Source: a bacterium
Lineage (GTDB): Bacteria > Myxococcota_A > Bradymonadia > UBA7976 > UBA1532
DNA: 64,000 nt
NCBI GenBank assembly: GCA_030427205.1
Contig: JAUHXC010000005.1
Span: forward strand, 186,001-250,000
Direction of reading: 5' to 3'
Shown: positions 23,934-35,100 of the stretch, piece after piece
Numbering within the stretch: the first letter of the stretch is position 1
Layout of the letters: the number at the start of each line of letters is the position of its first letter
Program-made: the position numbers and the translations under genes
The notes under the pieces: model-generated
What the model saw: only the letters and a program-made list of their open reading frames with translations
Database searches by the model: none
What the model was told of the DNA's origin: nothing

Positions 23934-26000
23934 GTGCGCCGTTGTTCCAAGATCCTGGGCCCGACCCTGCTGGCGATCGGGCTGTCTGCGGGGTGTGACG
24001 CGCCGTCGTCGACCGCCTCGACGACCGACGCCGCGGCGGCCGACGCAGCGCGCGACACGGCCCCGGACGCGGCCCCGCTCGACGCTGCCCCGCTCGACGC
24101 CGCCCCGCTCGACGCTGCCCCGCTCGACGCCGCCCCGCTCGACGCCCTCGCGACACGGGACGCAGCGCTCGCCGTCGACGCCGTCAGGCCGACCGACGGC
24201 TCCCCACCAGACAGCCAGACGCCGGACAGCCAGCCTCCCGTCGTGGGGCCGGTCGAGCTGACGTGCACCGCCACGTCGATCGCGGGCGTGGCGACGTTCG
24301 ACCTGCATGCCGACCAGCTGAGCTACCGCTTCGCGCCCGACGACCGCGCGCCCGTCGCCGAGCTGCGCTGGGCTCATCCGGGCGAGAGCGGGCCGCTGAT
24401 CGCAACGCTGGCGGCGCAGCCCCTGACCGACGCCGACCTCGCGCCGGCGGTCGGCGGCGTCGACGGGCTCGGCCGGCTCCTTCAAGCCGGCGGCGTGGCG
24501 TTCGCGACCGCCGACGGGACGCAGACACCGGTCACCTGCCCGCGGCCCGACGACGCGCGCCTCGAGCCATGGGTCGGCTGGCGCTACGACGCCGACTTCG
24601 ACGGCGACGGCGTGAGCGAGCGCTACGCCTGGGACGCCGACTATCACGACCCGTGGGTGCCGAGCGTCGACGGCGCGCGGGTCGTCGCCTGGACCCCCGA
24701 TCCGGCGCAGAACCGGGCGAACCTGGTCGCCGCCCTGCGCAGCGGCGAGCGGCGCATCCACGTGCAGGCGCCGCCGGATCGCGAGACGCCATGGCGGGTC
24801 GACAACCAGATCCCGATCATCAAGGCCTACGGCATCGACGCGCCCGACGGGCTGGAGCTGATCTTCGACGAGGGGCTGGTCTTCGAGGCCGCCGACGCGC
24901 CGTACTTCCACGACGATACGGCGAAGCTGATCAGCGTCGACGAGATGGTCGGGCTGCGCATGGGTACGCTCGACAGCGACGGCGACGGCGTCGTCGAGCC
25001 GGCCACGCTGCGCATGCGGCGCGACCTCTATGATCCGGCCTCGCCGGATCACGACCCGGCCTACCGGCCCAGCGAGAGCCGCCACGTCTTGCGCATCTTC
25101 CGCAGCCGCGACGTGCTGGTGCAGGATCTGCGGTTCGCCGACAGCGGCGGCGACGGCGTCTACCTGGGCGACGCGTGGGTCAACCACCCCGAAGAGCCGC
25201 AGGTGCACGTGCTGGTCCAGCGGCTGACCCTGCGCCGGGTCGAGTGCGCCGACAACTACCGCCAGGGCATGACCGTCACCGGCGTCTGGGGGCTGCGCGT
25301 CGAGTCGTCGGTCTTCCGCGATACCCGGGGCACGCCGCCGGGCTGGGGCATCGACTTCGAGCCGAACAACGCGTTCGGCGCCATCCGCGATGTCGTGATC
25401 CGCGACAGCCGCTTCATCGACAACGCCCGGGCGGGCATCGGCTTCGCGATGGGGCACTTCGCCAGCGCAGAGCCCATCGAGGTCGCCGTACTCGACAGCG
25501 AGATCTCGGGGGCGGCGGGCGGATCGGACGGGGTGAAGATCCACAACCTCGACGACGGCCGGGTCGCCGACATCTACTTCCGCGGCCTGCGGGTGGCCGA
25601 CATCGACTTCTACGGGCTCTTCTTCTCGGGCAAGAACGGCGCGACCGCCCGGGTGACCCTCGAGGACTGCGTGCTGCGGCGCACCGCCCGCCGGGCGACG
25701 TGGCCCCGCCGCAACGACGCCGGCGCGATCGTCGAGCTGCCCACCGCGCCGGTCTTCTTCACCAAGGCCTACGTCGATCGCTACGTCGGCGGGGTGCGCG
25801 TCGTCGACTGCACGATCTACGACGACGCCGACCGGCCGGCGGTGTACGTCCTGCCCCGGGACGACGGGCTCAAGGCGGTGCGCGACGTCACCGGCCGGCT
25901 GTTCGTACACGGCCCGCAGGGCGCCGCGATCGACCTCGACGGCCGGGGCGAAGAGCCCAACGTCGGCGTCGATCTGGAGGTGATCCCGCTCGGCGAGTGA
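23934..26000 (+). CDS. Parallel beta-helix lipoprotein
   Basis: 688 residues from a GTG at 23934 (GGGAGG ribosome site). Lipobox LSAGC. A linker with five APLDA units (15-base tandem repeat, 24072-24146) and a Pro/Gln-rich stretch leads to a small beta domain, then a large region with the spacing of a right-handed parallel beta-helix: RVLRIFRSRDVLVQDLRFADSGGDGVYLG, VLVQRLTLRRVECADNYRQGMTVTG, VVIRDSRFIDNARAGIGFAMG, VRVVDCTIYDD. This looks like the pectate-lyase-like/right-handed beta-helix fold seen in polysaccharide-active and surface proteins. No catalytic triad is assigned. The function is unknown; carbohydrate binding is an inference from the fold. Confidence 0.75.
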   Translation: MRRCSKILGPTLLAIGLSAGCDAPSSTASTTDAAAADAARDTAPDAAPLDAAPLDAAPLDAAPLDAAPLDALATRDAALAVDAVRPTDGSPPDSQTPDSQPPVVGPVELTCTATSIAGVATFDLHADQLSYRFAPDDRAPVAELRWAHPGESGPLIATLAAQPLTDADLAPAVGGVDGLGRLLQAGGVAFATADGTQTPVTCPRPDDARLEPWVGWRYDADFDGDGVSERYAWDADYHDPWVPSVDGARVVAWTPDPAQNRANLVAALRSGERRIHVQAPPDRETPWRVDNQIPIIKAYGIDAPDGLELIFDEGLVFEAADAPYFHDDTAKLISVDEMVGLRMGTLDSDGDGVVEPATLRMRRDLYDPASPDHDPAYRPSESRHVLRIFRSRDVLVQDLRFADSGGDGVYLGDAWVNHPEEPQVHVLVQRLTLRRVECADNYRQGMTVTGVWGLRVESSVFRDTRGTPPGWGIDFEPNNAFGAIRDVVIRDSRFIDNARAGIGFAMGHFASAEPIEVAVLDSEISGAAGGSDGVKIHNLDDGRVADIYFRGLRVADIDFYGLFFSGKNGATARVTLEDCVLRRTARRATWPRRNDAGAIVELPTAPVFFTKAYVDRYVGGVRVVDCTIYDDADRPAVYVLPRDDGLKAVRDVTGRLFVHGPQGAAIDLDGRGEEPNVGVDLEVIPLGE
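24072..24146. repeat. Five 15-base tandem units (APLDA)
   Basis: Five units of GCCCCGCTCGACGCY, with only the final base varying, encode APLDA x5 in the linker of the beta-helix lipoprotein. In frame and prone to length change. Confidence 0.9.
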
Positions 26001-26181
26001 CGTCGGCGAGCCGGCCGGGCGACGGCGGCCCGGGTGATCTGATCCGACCGCGGTCTACATGCTTCGGCAGACCGTCGCCGATCCAGCGCCGCGCGCCGCG
26101 GCCGAGGCCGGGGGGAGGTGGACGCACCCCCGCCACCGGCCTACACTCGGCACGATCTGAATCGCCGGGGAATCCGTCCGC

Positions 26182-29100
26182 GTGTCGTCTTTGCACCCCT
26201 CTCGCGCCGGGCTGGCCGGGCTGCTCGGCTCGATCCTGCTCGCGCTCTGCGCCGGGCCGGCCAGCGCCCGGGTCGCCGGTGAAGCCCACCAGCTCTTCCG
26301 CTCACACCGGGTCGTCGGCGGGGTCACCTTCACCGGCAATACCCTGATGACCCAGTCCGCGGTCGCCCCGCAGGTCAACGCCAACCTGCTCGCCTCGTCG
26401 GCGGGCGACGTGCGCGGCGTGCCCTTCGACGCCGAGCTGGAGGCGGCCTACCTCTTCTGGAGCGGCAGCACCGACGGCGACCCCGATACCCGGGCCACGC
26501 TGACCACCGTCGACGGCTTCTCAGCCGACGTGGACGCCGATCGCTGCGTCGAGGTGGACGAGCTCGGCGGCTTCTTCGATTGCCGGGCCGACGTGACGGC
26601 GCTGGTGGCGGCCCATCCGGGCGACGACGCCTTCAACGGCACCTACCGGGTGGGCGACGTGCGCGCCGAGCCGGGCAACGTGCGGCGCAACGGCTCGTGC
26701 CGCAACGCCAACTGCCAGGCCAAGTACGCCGCGTGGAGCTTGATCCTGGTCTACCGGGCGCCGCAGAGCGGCACCCTGCGCGACGTCTTCGTGCACGACG
26801 GCTTCCGCTACCTCAACGAGGACGACACCCCGGGGCTGGACGCCTTCCAGATCGCCGGCTTCGACTTCCCCGAGGGCGGCGAGGCGACGCTCTCGTTCTT
26901 TGGCCTCGAGGGCGACTCGTTTTTGGGCGTGCCGCCGCAGGACAGCGATCCGGTCGACCCCTGCGAGACCTGCTTCGACTTCCTGTCGTTCGGCGGGACG
27001 CGGCTGGGCGACGCGCTCAACCCGCCGGGCAACGTCTTCAACTCCAGCTCGCCGGGCGGCTTCACCCTCGGGCTCGATCTCGACCGCTTCGACGTCTCGG
27101 GCCTGCTGGTGCCGGGGCAGAACGCGGCGCAGATCGAGGTCGGCTCGGGGGACGGCCTGCGCGGCGGCGGCGGCGAGGCCTTCCTGCTCGGCTGGGTCAT
27201 GCTCGACGTCGAGCGCAACGCCCCCGACTTCGGCCGCGACGAGACCGTGCTTCAGGTGGTGCCCGACGAGGCGGCGCCCGGCGAGCGGGTGGTCTATACG
27301 CTGCGGGTGAGCAACCAGGGCAGCCGCGACGCCCCGAATACGACGGTGACGCTGGCCCTGCCGCCGGGGCTGACCTACGAGGCGGGCTCGCTGCGGGTCG
27401 ACGGGGCCGATCCGATCCCGGGGGACGAGGCGGACAACCCGCTGGCCGACGGGCTGAACCTGGGCCTGCTGCCCTTCCGCGGCGATACCGACCGCAACAT
27501 CAGCTTTCGGGCGCGGGTGGACGACGCCGTGCCGCCGGGTCGGCGGCTGGTGACCGCGGCGACGGTCGCGGCCGATACGCTCGACGCGGCGCAGCAGACC
27601 AACGACGCGGTGCTGACCATCGTCGGCGTCGACCCGCTCGACGAGGTGATCAAGACCGCCTTCGAAGAGAGCGGCGACGGGCGTTTCGCCCCCGGCGAAG
27701 ACATCGCCTGGGAGATCCGCATCGTCAACGCCGGCGACCGCCCGGTGGGCGGGGTGCGGCTGGTGGACGATCTGCCGCGCTACGTCGATCTGGTGCGGGT
27801 CTTCTCGCCGTCGGGTGACGATCGCAGCGACCCCGCCGCGGGGCGGGTCGAGATCGTCGACATGGTCGTGCCGCCGGGCGAGCTGGTGGTCACGGTGCAG
27901 GCGACGATCCACGATACGGCGCGGCTGGTGGGCGACGACGGCGTGCCGGCGGACGGCATCGAGGGCTTCCCGGTCGACAATCAGGCGGTGGTCGACGCCG
28001 GCCTGGAGCAGATCCCGTCGAGCCCGCGGGCGGGCGCAGCGGCGGCGCCGACCCGCTTCGTGCTCAGCCCGCGCACCGACATCGACAACCCGGGCACCAC
28101 CAAGATCGCGCAGGACCCCAACGGCGCGCCGGCCCGGCCGGGGGACGCGCTGCGCTTCGTGATCACGGTGCGCAACGTCGGCGTCGACCGGGCGCGGGTG
28201 TTCGTCGACGATCCGCTGCCCGCCGCCGTCGAGGGCTGCGCGCTGACGGTGGCCTGGCCCGGTCTGGCCTGCGCCGGCAACCGGGTCCAGGGCTTCGTCG
28301 ACGTCGATCCCGGCGCGGCGGCCTCGATCGGCGTCGCCGCCCGCATCCGCGACGACGCCGCCGACGGCGCGATCATCGAGAACGTCGCCGCGCTGCAGGC
28401 GGGCGATCAGCGGGTCGTGGTGCGCGCGGCGCCGCTGGTGGTCGAGGCGCCGCAGCTGGCCGACATCGCGGCCACCAAGACGGTGATCGGCGCGGTGGGC
28501 AGCGGCGCCGACCGCACCGTGAGCGCCGGCCGCACCCTGACCTGGACGGTGCGGGTCACCAACCGCGGGCGCGGGCCCTCGCAGGCGCTGACGGTGGTCG
28601 ATCTGCTCGGGTTCGAATACTCCGCCGTACGCCCCGAGCGGGGCGGCGTCTTCGACCCGGTCGCCGGCAGCGTGACCTGGCGCCTCGACCCGCTGGCGGC
28701 CGGCGAGTCGGTCGATCTGGTGGTGGCCACGACGCTGCCCGAGGACACCGCCGACAATACCCGGCTCGCCAATCAGGCGCGGGTGATCGGCGAGGGGCCC
28801 GACGTGCTCTCCGACGATCCGCAGACCGCCGCGGTCGACGACCCGACCCGGGTGCTGGTCACCAACCGCCCGCAGCTGGTGGTCAGCAAGACCGCCGATC
28901 AGGCGGTGTACGCGCCCGGCGAGGTGGTGACCTACACCTTCGAGGTGCGCAACGACGGCGCCGACGTGGCCCGGGACGTGGTGCTCAGCGACCTGCTGCC
29001 GCCGGCGTTCGAGGCGATCGAGTCGCCGATCTGGCAGGTCGACGGCCTGCAGGCGCGCCTCACGCCGCGCGAGTTCGTGCAGTTCAACGCCATCCAGCCG

Positions 29101-32100
29101 GGGCAGACGTGGCGGGTGCCGCTCGAGGCGCGGCTGCGGCCGGCGCTCGACGACGGGCGGGTGGTCTCGAATCAGGCGGTCGCCGTCGACAGCACCGGCC
29201 AGCAGTGGGTCAGCGACGACCCGACGACCGCGGCGGCGGGCGATCCGACGCTGGTCACCATCCGGGCCGAGGCCGGGCTGACCCTGCTCAAGGCGGTCGG
29301 CGATCTGAACGGCGGCGAGGTGAACCCGGGCGATACGCTGCGCTATGCGGTGACGGTGGTCTCGACGGGCAACGCGCCGGCCCGGGACATCGTCGTCAGC
29401 GACCCCCTGCCCGCGGGCCTGATCGACGTGCGCCCGCTGGACGGCGGGCGGGTGATCGGCGACCGCATCGAGTGGCCGGCGGTCGTCGCGCTCGACGGCG
29501 GTGAGCGGCGGGCCTTCGGGTTCACCGCGACCGTCGATGCCGTGCCCGACGGCACCCGCATCATCAATCGGGCCTCGGCGCAGGCCGGCGGGTTGCGGGT
29601 CGACAGCGACGACCCGGCCACGCCCGCCGCGGGCGACGCGACGGTCGTCACCGTGCGCTCCGCGGCCGACTGGCAGCTCGTCAAGCAGGTGCAGGCGCAG
29701 GATCGCGCCGGCGTGCAGCCCGGCGAGCCGCTGCGCTTCACGCTGACGCTGCGCAACGCCGGCAGCGGACCGGGCCTGCCGACGGTGACCGACGATCTGC
29801 CGGCGGGCATCGTCGGCCCCTTCGCCGTCGACCGTCCCGACGCGCAGATCATCGGCCGACAGATCCGCTGGAGCCCCGGCGTGGTCGACGCGGGCGCGGC
29901 GCTCACGCTGAACATCGACGCCCGGCTGGCCGACGACGCGCCGTTCGGCGCCACGATCGTCAACCGCGCCGAGATCGCCGACAGCCCGGTCTTCGCCGAG
30001 GCCACCGTCGACGTCGTCGCCCGCCCCTCGCTGAGCCTGGAGAAGTCGGTCGAGGCCGATCCGATCCCCGGCGGGCGGGTGATCTACACGATCGTCGTCG
30101 AGAACGACGGGGCGGCGCCGCTCGACGACGTCGAGGTGCGCGATCCGCTGCCCGCCGAGATGACCTTCGTCGGCTCGCGGCCGGGGGCCGGCTCGGAGAA
30201 CGGGGCGCTGCTCTGGCGGCTGGGGCGGCTGGAGCCGGGTCAGTTCCGCACGCTGCGGGTCGAGGCCCGCTTGCGAAACAACGTGCCGCCGGGGCGGATC
30301 GTCAGCAACCGGGCCAGCGCCGCGGCCCTCGACGGCGCCGCGCCGATCGCCGTCGACAGCGACGATCCGAGCACCCCCGAGATCGACGCCACCGACTTCC
30401 GCATGGCCGGCGAGGCCGAGCTGTCGCTGACCAAGGCCCTGCTGACGCCGATCCCGCCGGGCGGCATGGCCCCGGGGCAGGTGGTGGAGTACGCCATCGC
30501 CGTGCGCAATACCGGCGCGGTGGCCTCCGAGCCGCTGTCGGTGCTCGATCGGCTCGACGGCGCCTTCGTCGCCAACCTCAGCAGCGCGGTCGACGGCCAG
30601 ATCGTCGACCGCGAGGCGCGCTGGGCGCTCGATCCCATCGCGCCCGACGCCGAGGCGGTGCTGATTCTGCGGGCGCGGCTCGACGGCGCCGACGGCCTCG
30701 CCGACGGGCAGGTCGTCGCCAACGTCGCCCGCCTCGTGGACGCCGACGGCGCCGAGCGGGCGCGCAGCGATACGGTCGAGTTCCGGGTCGGCACCGGCGG
30801 GCTGCTGCTCGAGAAGGACGTACAGGCGCTCTCGCTGGGCGGATACGCGGTGGGCGCGCCCATCGAGTATCGGCTGCGGGTGACCAACGAGCGCCCGGTG
30901 GCGGTGACCGACGTCCTGGTGAGCGACGCGCTGCCCGAAGGCCTGCTCGACATCCAGCCGCTGGACGGCGGCGTCTTCGACGGCGACTCGGCCCGGGTCG
31001 ACTGGACGCCGGAGACCACCGGCGTGCTGCGGCTGATCCCTGCTGGCGAGGCGGTCGTCCTGCGCCTGCGGGCCCGCATCGGCCCGACGGCGCGGCCGGG
31101 GCAGGAGCTGGTCAACGAGGCGCTGGCCCAGGTGCGCGACGACGGGGCCCAGGCCAGCGCCCGCGCCGGTCTGATCGTGGCCGAGCTGGCCGAGCTGCTC
31201 ATCGACAAGCGGGTCGATCCGGGCCCGACCGATACCGGCGCGACGCTGGGCTACACCGTGCGCATCCTCAACGTCGGCGCGGTCACCGCCGAGGGGCTGA
31301 CCTTCTTCGACCCGCTGCCGCCGGGCGTGCGCTATGCCCCGGGCTCGACGACGGTCGACGGCCTGCCGGTGGCCGACGTCGGAGGCGAAGCGCCCTTCGC
31401 CGACGGGCTGCTCGTCGGCGCGGACGACGGCGTCGCCGGGCGCCTGCGCGGGGGCGGCGCGATCACCGTGCGCTTCGAGGTGATCGTCGAGGCCGCCGCG
31501 GGCCAACGGGTCGTCAACCGGGCAACACTGGTCGACGGCGCGGGGCTCGAGGTGGACGACGAGGCCGAGTTCATCGTCGGCGGCGCGCCCGATCTGACGG
31601 CGTTCACCAAAGAGTTCGCGATCGTCGAAGATCCGGCCGCCGATCGAGCCCTGATCGGCCAGACGGTGCGCTGGCTGCTGACCGTGCGCAATCAGGGCCG
31701 GTCCGAGGCGCTCGACGTCGAGATCCGTGACCCCATCGGCCGCGGGCTGCAGTTCCGCGACGACGTGATCGTCGTCGATGGCGCCCCGCAGACCGCCGCC
31801 CGCGATGGGGACGCCGCCGAGTTCTTCGACGGCACCATCCGCGTCCGCATCCCGCGCATCGCGCCGGGCGGCGCGGCGACGGTGCGCTTCGACACCGCGG
31901 TCACCGACGGGCCGTCGGTGCGCAATCAGGCGTTCGTCAGCGCGGCCCGGCGGCCGGAGCACCCCAGCGACGACGGCGGGGACGATACCAACCAGCCGAC
32001 GGTCGTGCCGGTGGGCGAGGCGCCGCGCCGCGAGATCCGGCTGACCAAGGTCAGCGATCGCCTGCCCGACGAGGTGGTGCCGGCCGGTCAGGCGGTGCGC

Positions 32101-35100
32101 TTCACGCTGCGGCTGGAGAACAACGGCACCGTCGACCTCTCGGGCCTGTCGCTGGTCGAGGCGCTGCCGCCGGGGCTCGAGTTCGAAGGCTTCGACCCCC
32201 TGCCGCCGGGCGCGGCGGTGGTGGTCGAAGGCGATCGGCTGCGGCTGACGCCGGTCGATCTGCCGGCCGGCGAGGGGCTCAACATCGTCGTGCAGACCCG
32301 CATCGCGGGCACGCTCGATCCGAGCGTCTCCGAGCTGTGCAATGTCGCGTTGCTCGAAGGCCCGGGGGTCGAATCGGCCACCGACGAGGCCTGCGTGCGG
32401 GTCGCGGTGCTCGACGGCGAGCTGAACGGCGCGGTGTTCGAAGACGCCGACGGCGACGGCATCTACGGCGCGACGGCAGCCCTCGACCGCACCTTCGGCG
32501 GCATGCGGGTCGCCCTCTTCCGGGCCGAGAGCAATGACGGCGTCATCGTCGCCGAGGCGGTCACCGACGCGGCCGGCCGCTACGCGCTCGAGGCCCCACC
32601 GGGCACCTACACCGCGCGCATCTTCACCGCGACCGACGTGCTGATGGCGACCATCGGCGGGGTGGTCGTGACGCCGGCCCAGCCGACGCAGACCAACCTG
32701 CTCATCGACCCATCCGGGCGGGTCTACGACAGCGTCGACGGCACGCTCATCGACGGGGCCGAGGTCTTCATCTACCGCGACGAAGACACCGACGAAGACC
32801 CCTTCGACCCGGAGTCCCTCGCCGCGCGGGTGCTGGTGCCGCCCGCCGAGCTCGAAGCGGCCAGCCAGCAGGGCCAGCGCACCGCCAACGGCGGCCTGTA
32901 CCGCTTCTCGGTGCGCCGTCCGGGGCGCTACATGATCGAGGTCGTGCCCCCCGGCAGCAGCTTCGTCAGCCCCTCGCTGCGCGTGCCGCCCGTGCCGGGC
33001 ACCGCGTTCACCGACGACCCCGAGGGCAAGGTCGTGCAGTCCGATCTGCCGTCGGTCGAGCCCGACGCCGACAAGACGTACTTCCTGGCCTTCGACCTCG
33101 ACAGCGCCGACGACTTCTTCCAGAACAACCATGTGCCGGTCGATCCGCTGTCGGCGCTCATCGACGTGCAGAAGCGCAGCCGGCGGGCCACCGCCAGCAT
33201 CGGCGACATCCGCAGCTTCGAGATCGACATCGTCAACCGCAGCCCGCGGGATCTGATCTACGACCCGCGCACCGGCACCGGCGGGGTCTACCTGCAAGAC
33301 GTGCTGCCGCGCGGGCTGAAGTACGTCAACCGCACCGCGACGCTGGTCCGGGTGCGCGGCGGCGCCGAGGAGCCGCTGAGCGCCGCCGACCCCGAGGGCA
33401 CCCGCATCCTGCGCTTCGGCCGGCTGGACGACGTGGGCGGCGAGCGCCTGCGCCGGCCGCTCGATCTGGCGGCCGGCGAGCACCTGCGGCTGCGCTACCA
33501 CGTCATCGTCGGCACCGACGCCCGCCCGCGCACCGTGCTGACCAACCGGGCCCAGCTGCTCGCCGACGGCAACATCCCCGTCAGCCGGGTGGCCGAGGCC
33601 TCGCTGCGGGTGATCGCCGACCCCGACTTCGACCAGGGGCTGCTGCTCGGCCGCGTCTGGTGCGACGCCGATCAGAACGGCGAGCGCGGCCCCGACGAGG
33701 GCGGCCTGGGCGGGGTGCGGCTCTACCTCGACAACGGCTACATGGCGATCACCGATGCCGACGGGCGGTTCCACTTCAAAGACATCGACCCGGGCACCCA
33801 CGCGGTGAAGATCGACACCGCCGGCCTGCTGCCGGGCGCGGCGTTGACCACCGACGAGGTGCGGGTGATCCACTTCACCCGCGGCCTGCCGGCGCGGGTC
33901 GGCTTCGGGGTCACCTGCCCGGCCGAGACGGTGCGCGGCGCCGAGCTGGCCCTGGCCGAAGAGGGGCTGCAGTCGGCGCTGACCGAGCTGAAGGAACGCT
34001 TCGCGGTGCTCACCGGCCAGGTCGATCGGCTGCGGGTCGAATACGGCGACGCGGTCTACGAAGCCGGGCCGGTGGCGGTGAGCCTGTATGTCGACGGCGA
34101 GGCCGCCGCGCGCCCCGACCTGCCGGCCGGCGCCCTGGGCAGCGGCGCCGAGATGGAGTTCCGGATCACCGCCGACCCCCGGGCCCCGCGCGATCGTTGG
34201 GGGCTCTACGTCGGGCCGGTGGACGGCGAGGTCGCCCGGGTGCTCGGCGGCGACGGCCCACCACCCGCGGCGTTCGTCTGGGATCAGAAAGGCCCCGATG
34301 GCCGGGCGATGCTCACCCCGGGCAAGGCCTATCGCTATCGCATCGAGGTCTCGTCGGCCGACGGCACCGTGGTCGGCAGCCCCGAGGGCACCTTCGGCGT
34401 CGGCCTCACCCGCCCGCCGGCCCCCGACCTCGTCGCGCGGTTCGCGGCGGACCAGATCGACGACGAAGGCCAGCTCGACGACGCGCTGCTCGAAGCGCTG
34501 CGCGAGGCCCTGCCCAAGCTGCAGAGCGCGCCCGGTCCGCTGGTGATCGAGGGGCACCACGATAATACCCGCGGCGCGTTCAGCGCCCGCTCGTACAGCC
34601 GGCGCAAGGCGCAGGCGGTGCGCGACGCGCTCGTCGAGCTGGGCGTCGACGCCGAGAAGCTGGTCGCCGAGGGCCTGGGCAGCGGGCGCCCCATCGCGCC
34701 GAACTACACCCCGCGCAATCAGCGGCGCAATCGGCGCATCGACGTCGTCTATCGCCCGCCGGCGCCCGCCGAGGGCGCCGAGGTGCCCGCCTTCTCCGCC
34801 GAGCCCGTCGTGCGGGTCGACGCCGAGTCGGTGCGGCCCCGCCCCGACGGGCGCTTCGCCGCGGTGGCCGAGGTGCCGCCCGAGGGCGTCGTCGAGGTCC
34901 ATCTGCAGATGGCGAACGGCGCGCGGGCCACCTTCCCCATCCGCATCCGGCCGGGCCAGCCGCGCCCGCTCGCCGCGCCGCGCCCGGTGATGGTCGAAGG
35001 CACCCTGCCCGGCGCGCTGACCGTCGGCGGCCGCCCCACGCCGCTGCCGATGCAGATCCCCGCGGTGCGCAGCCCCGATCGCATGCAGCCCGGCGAGTCG

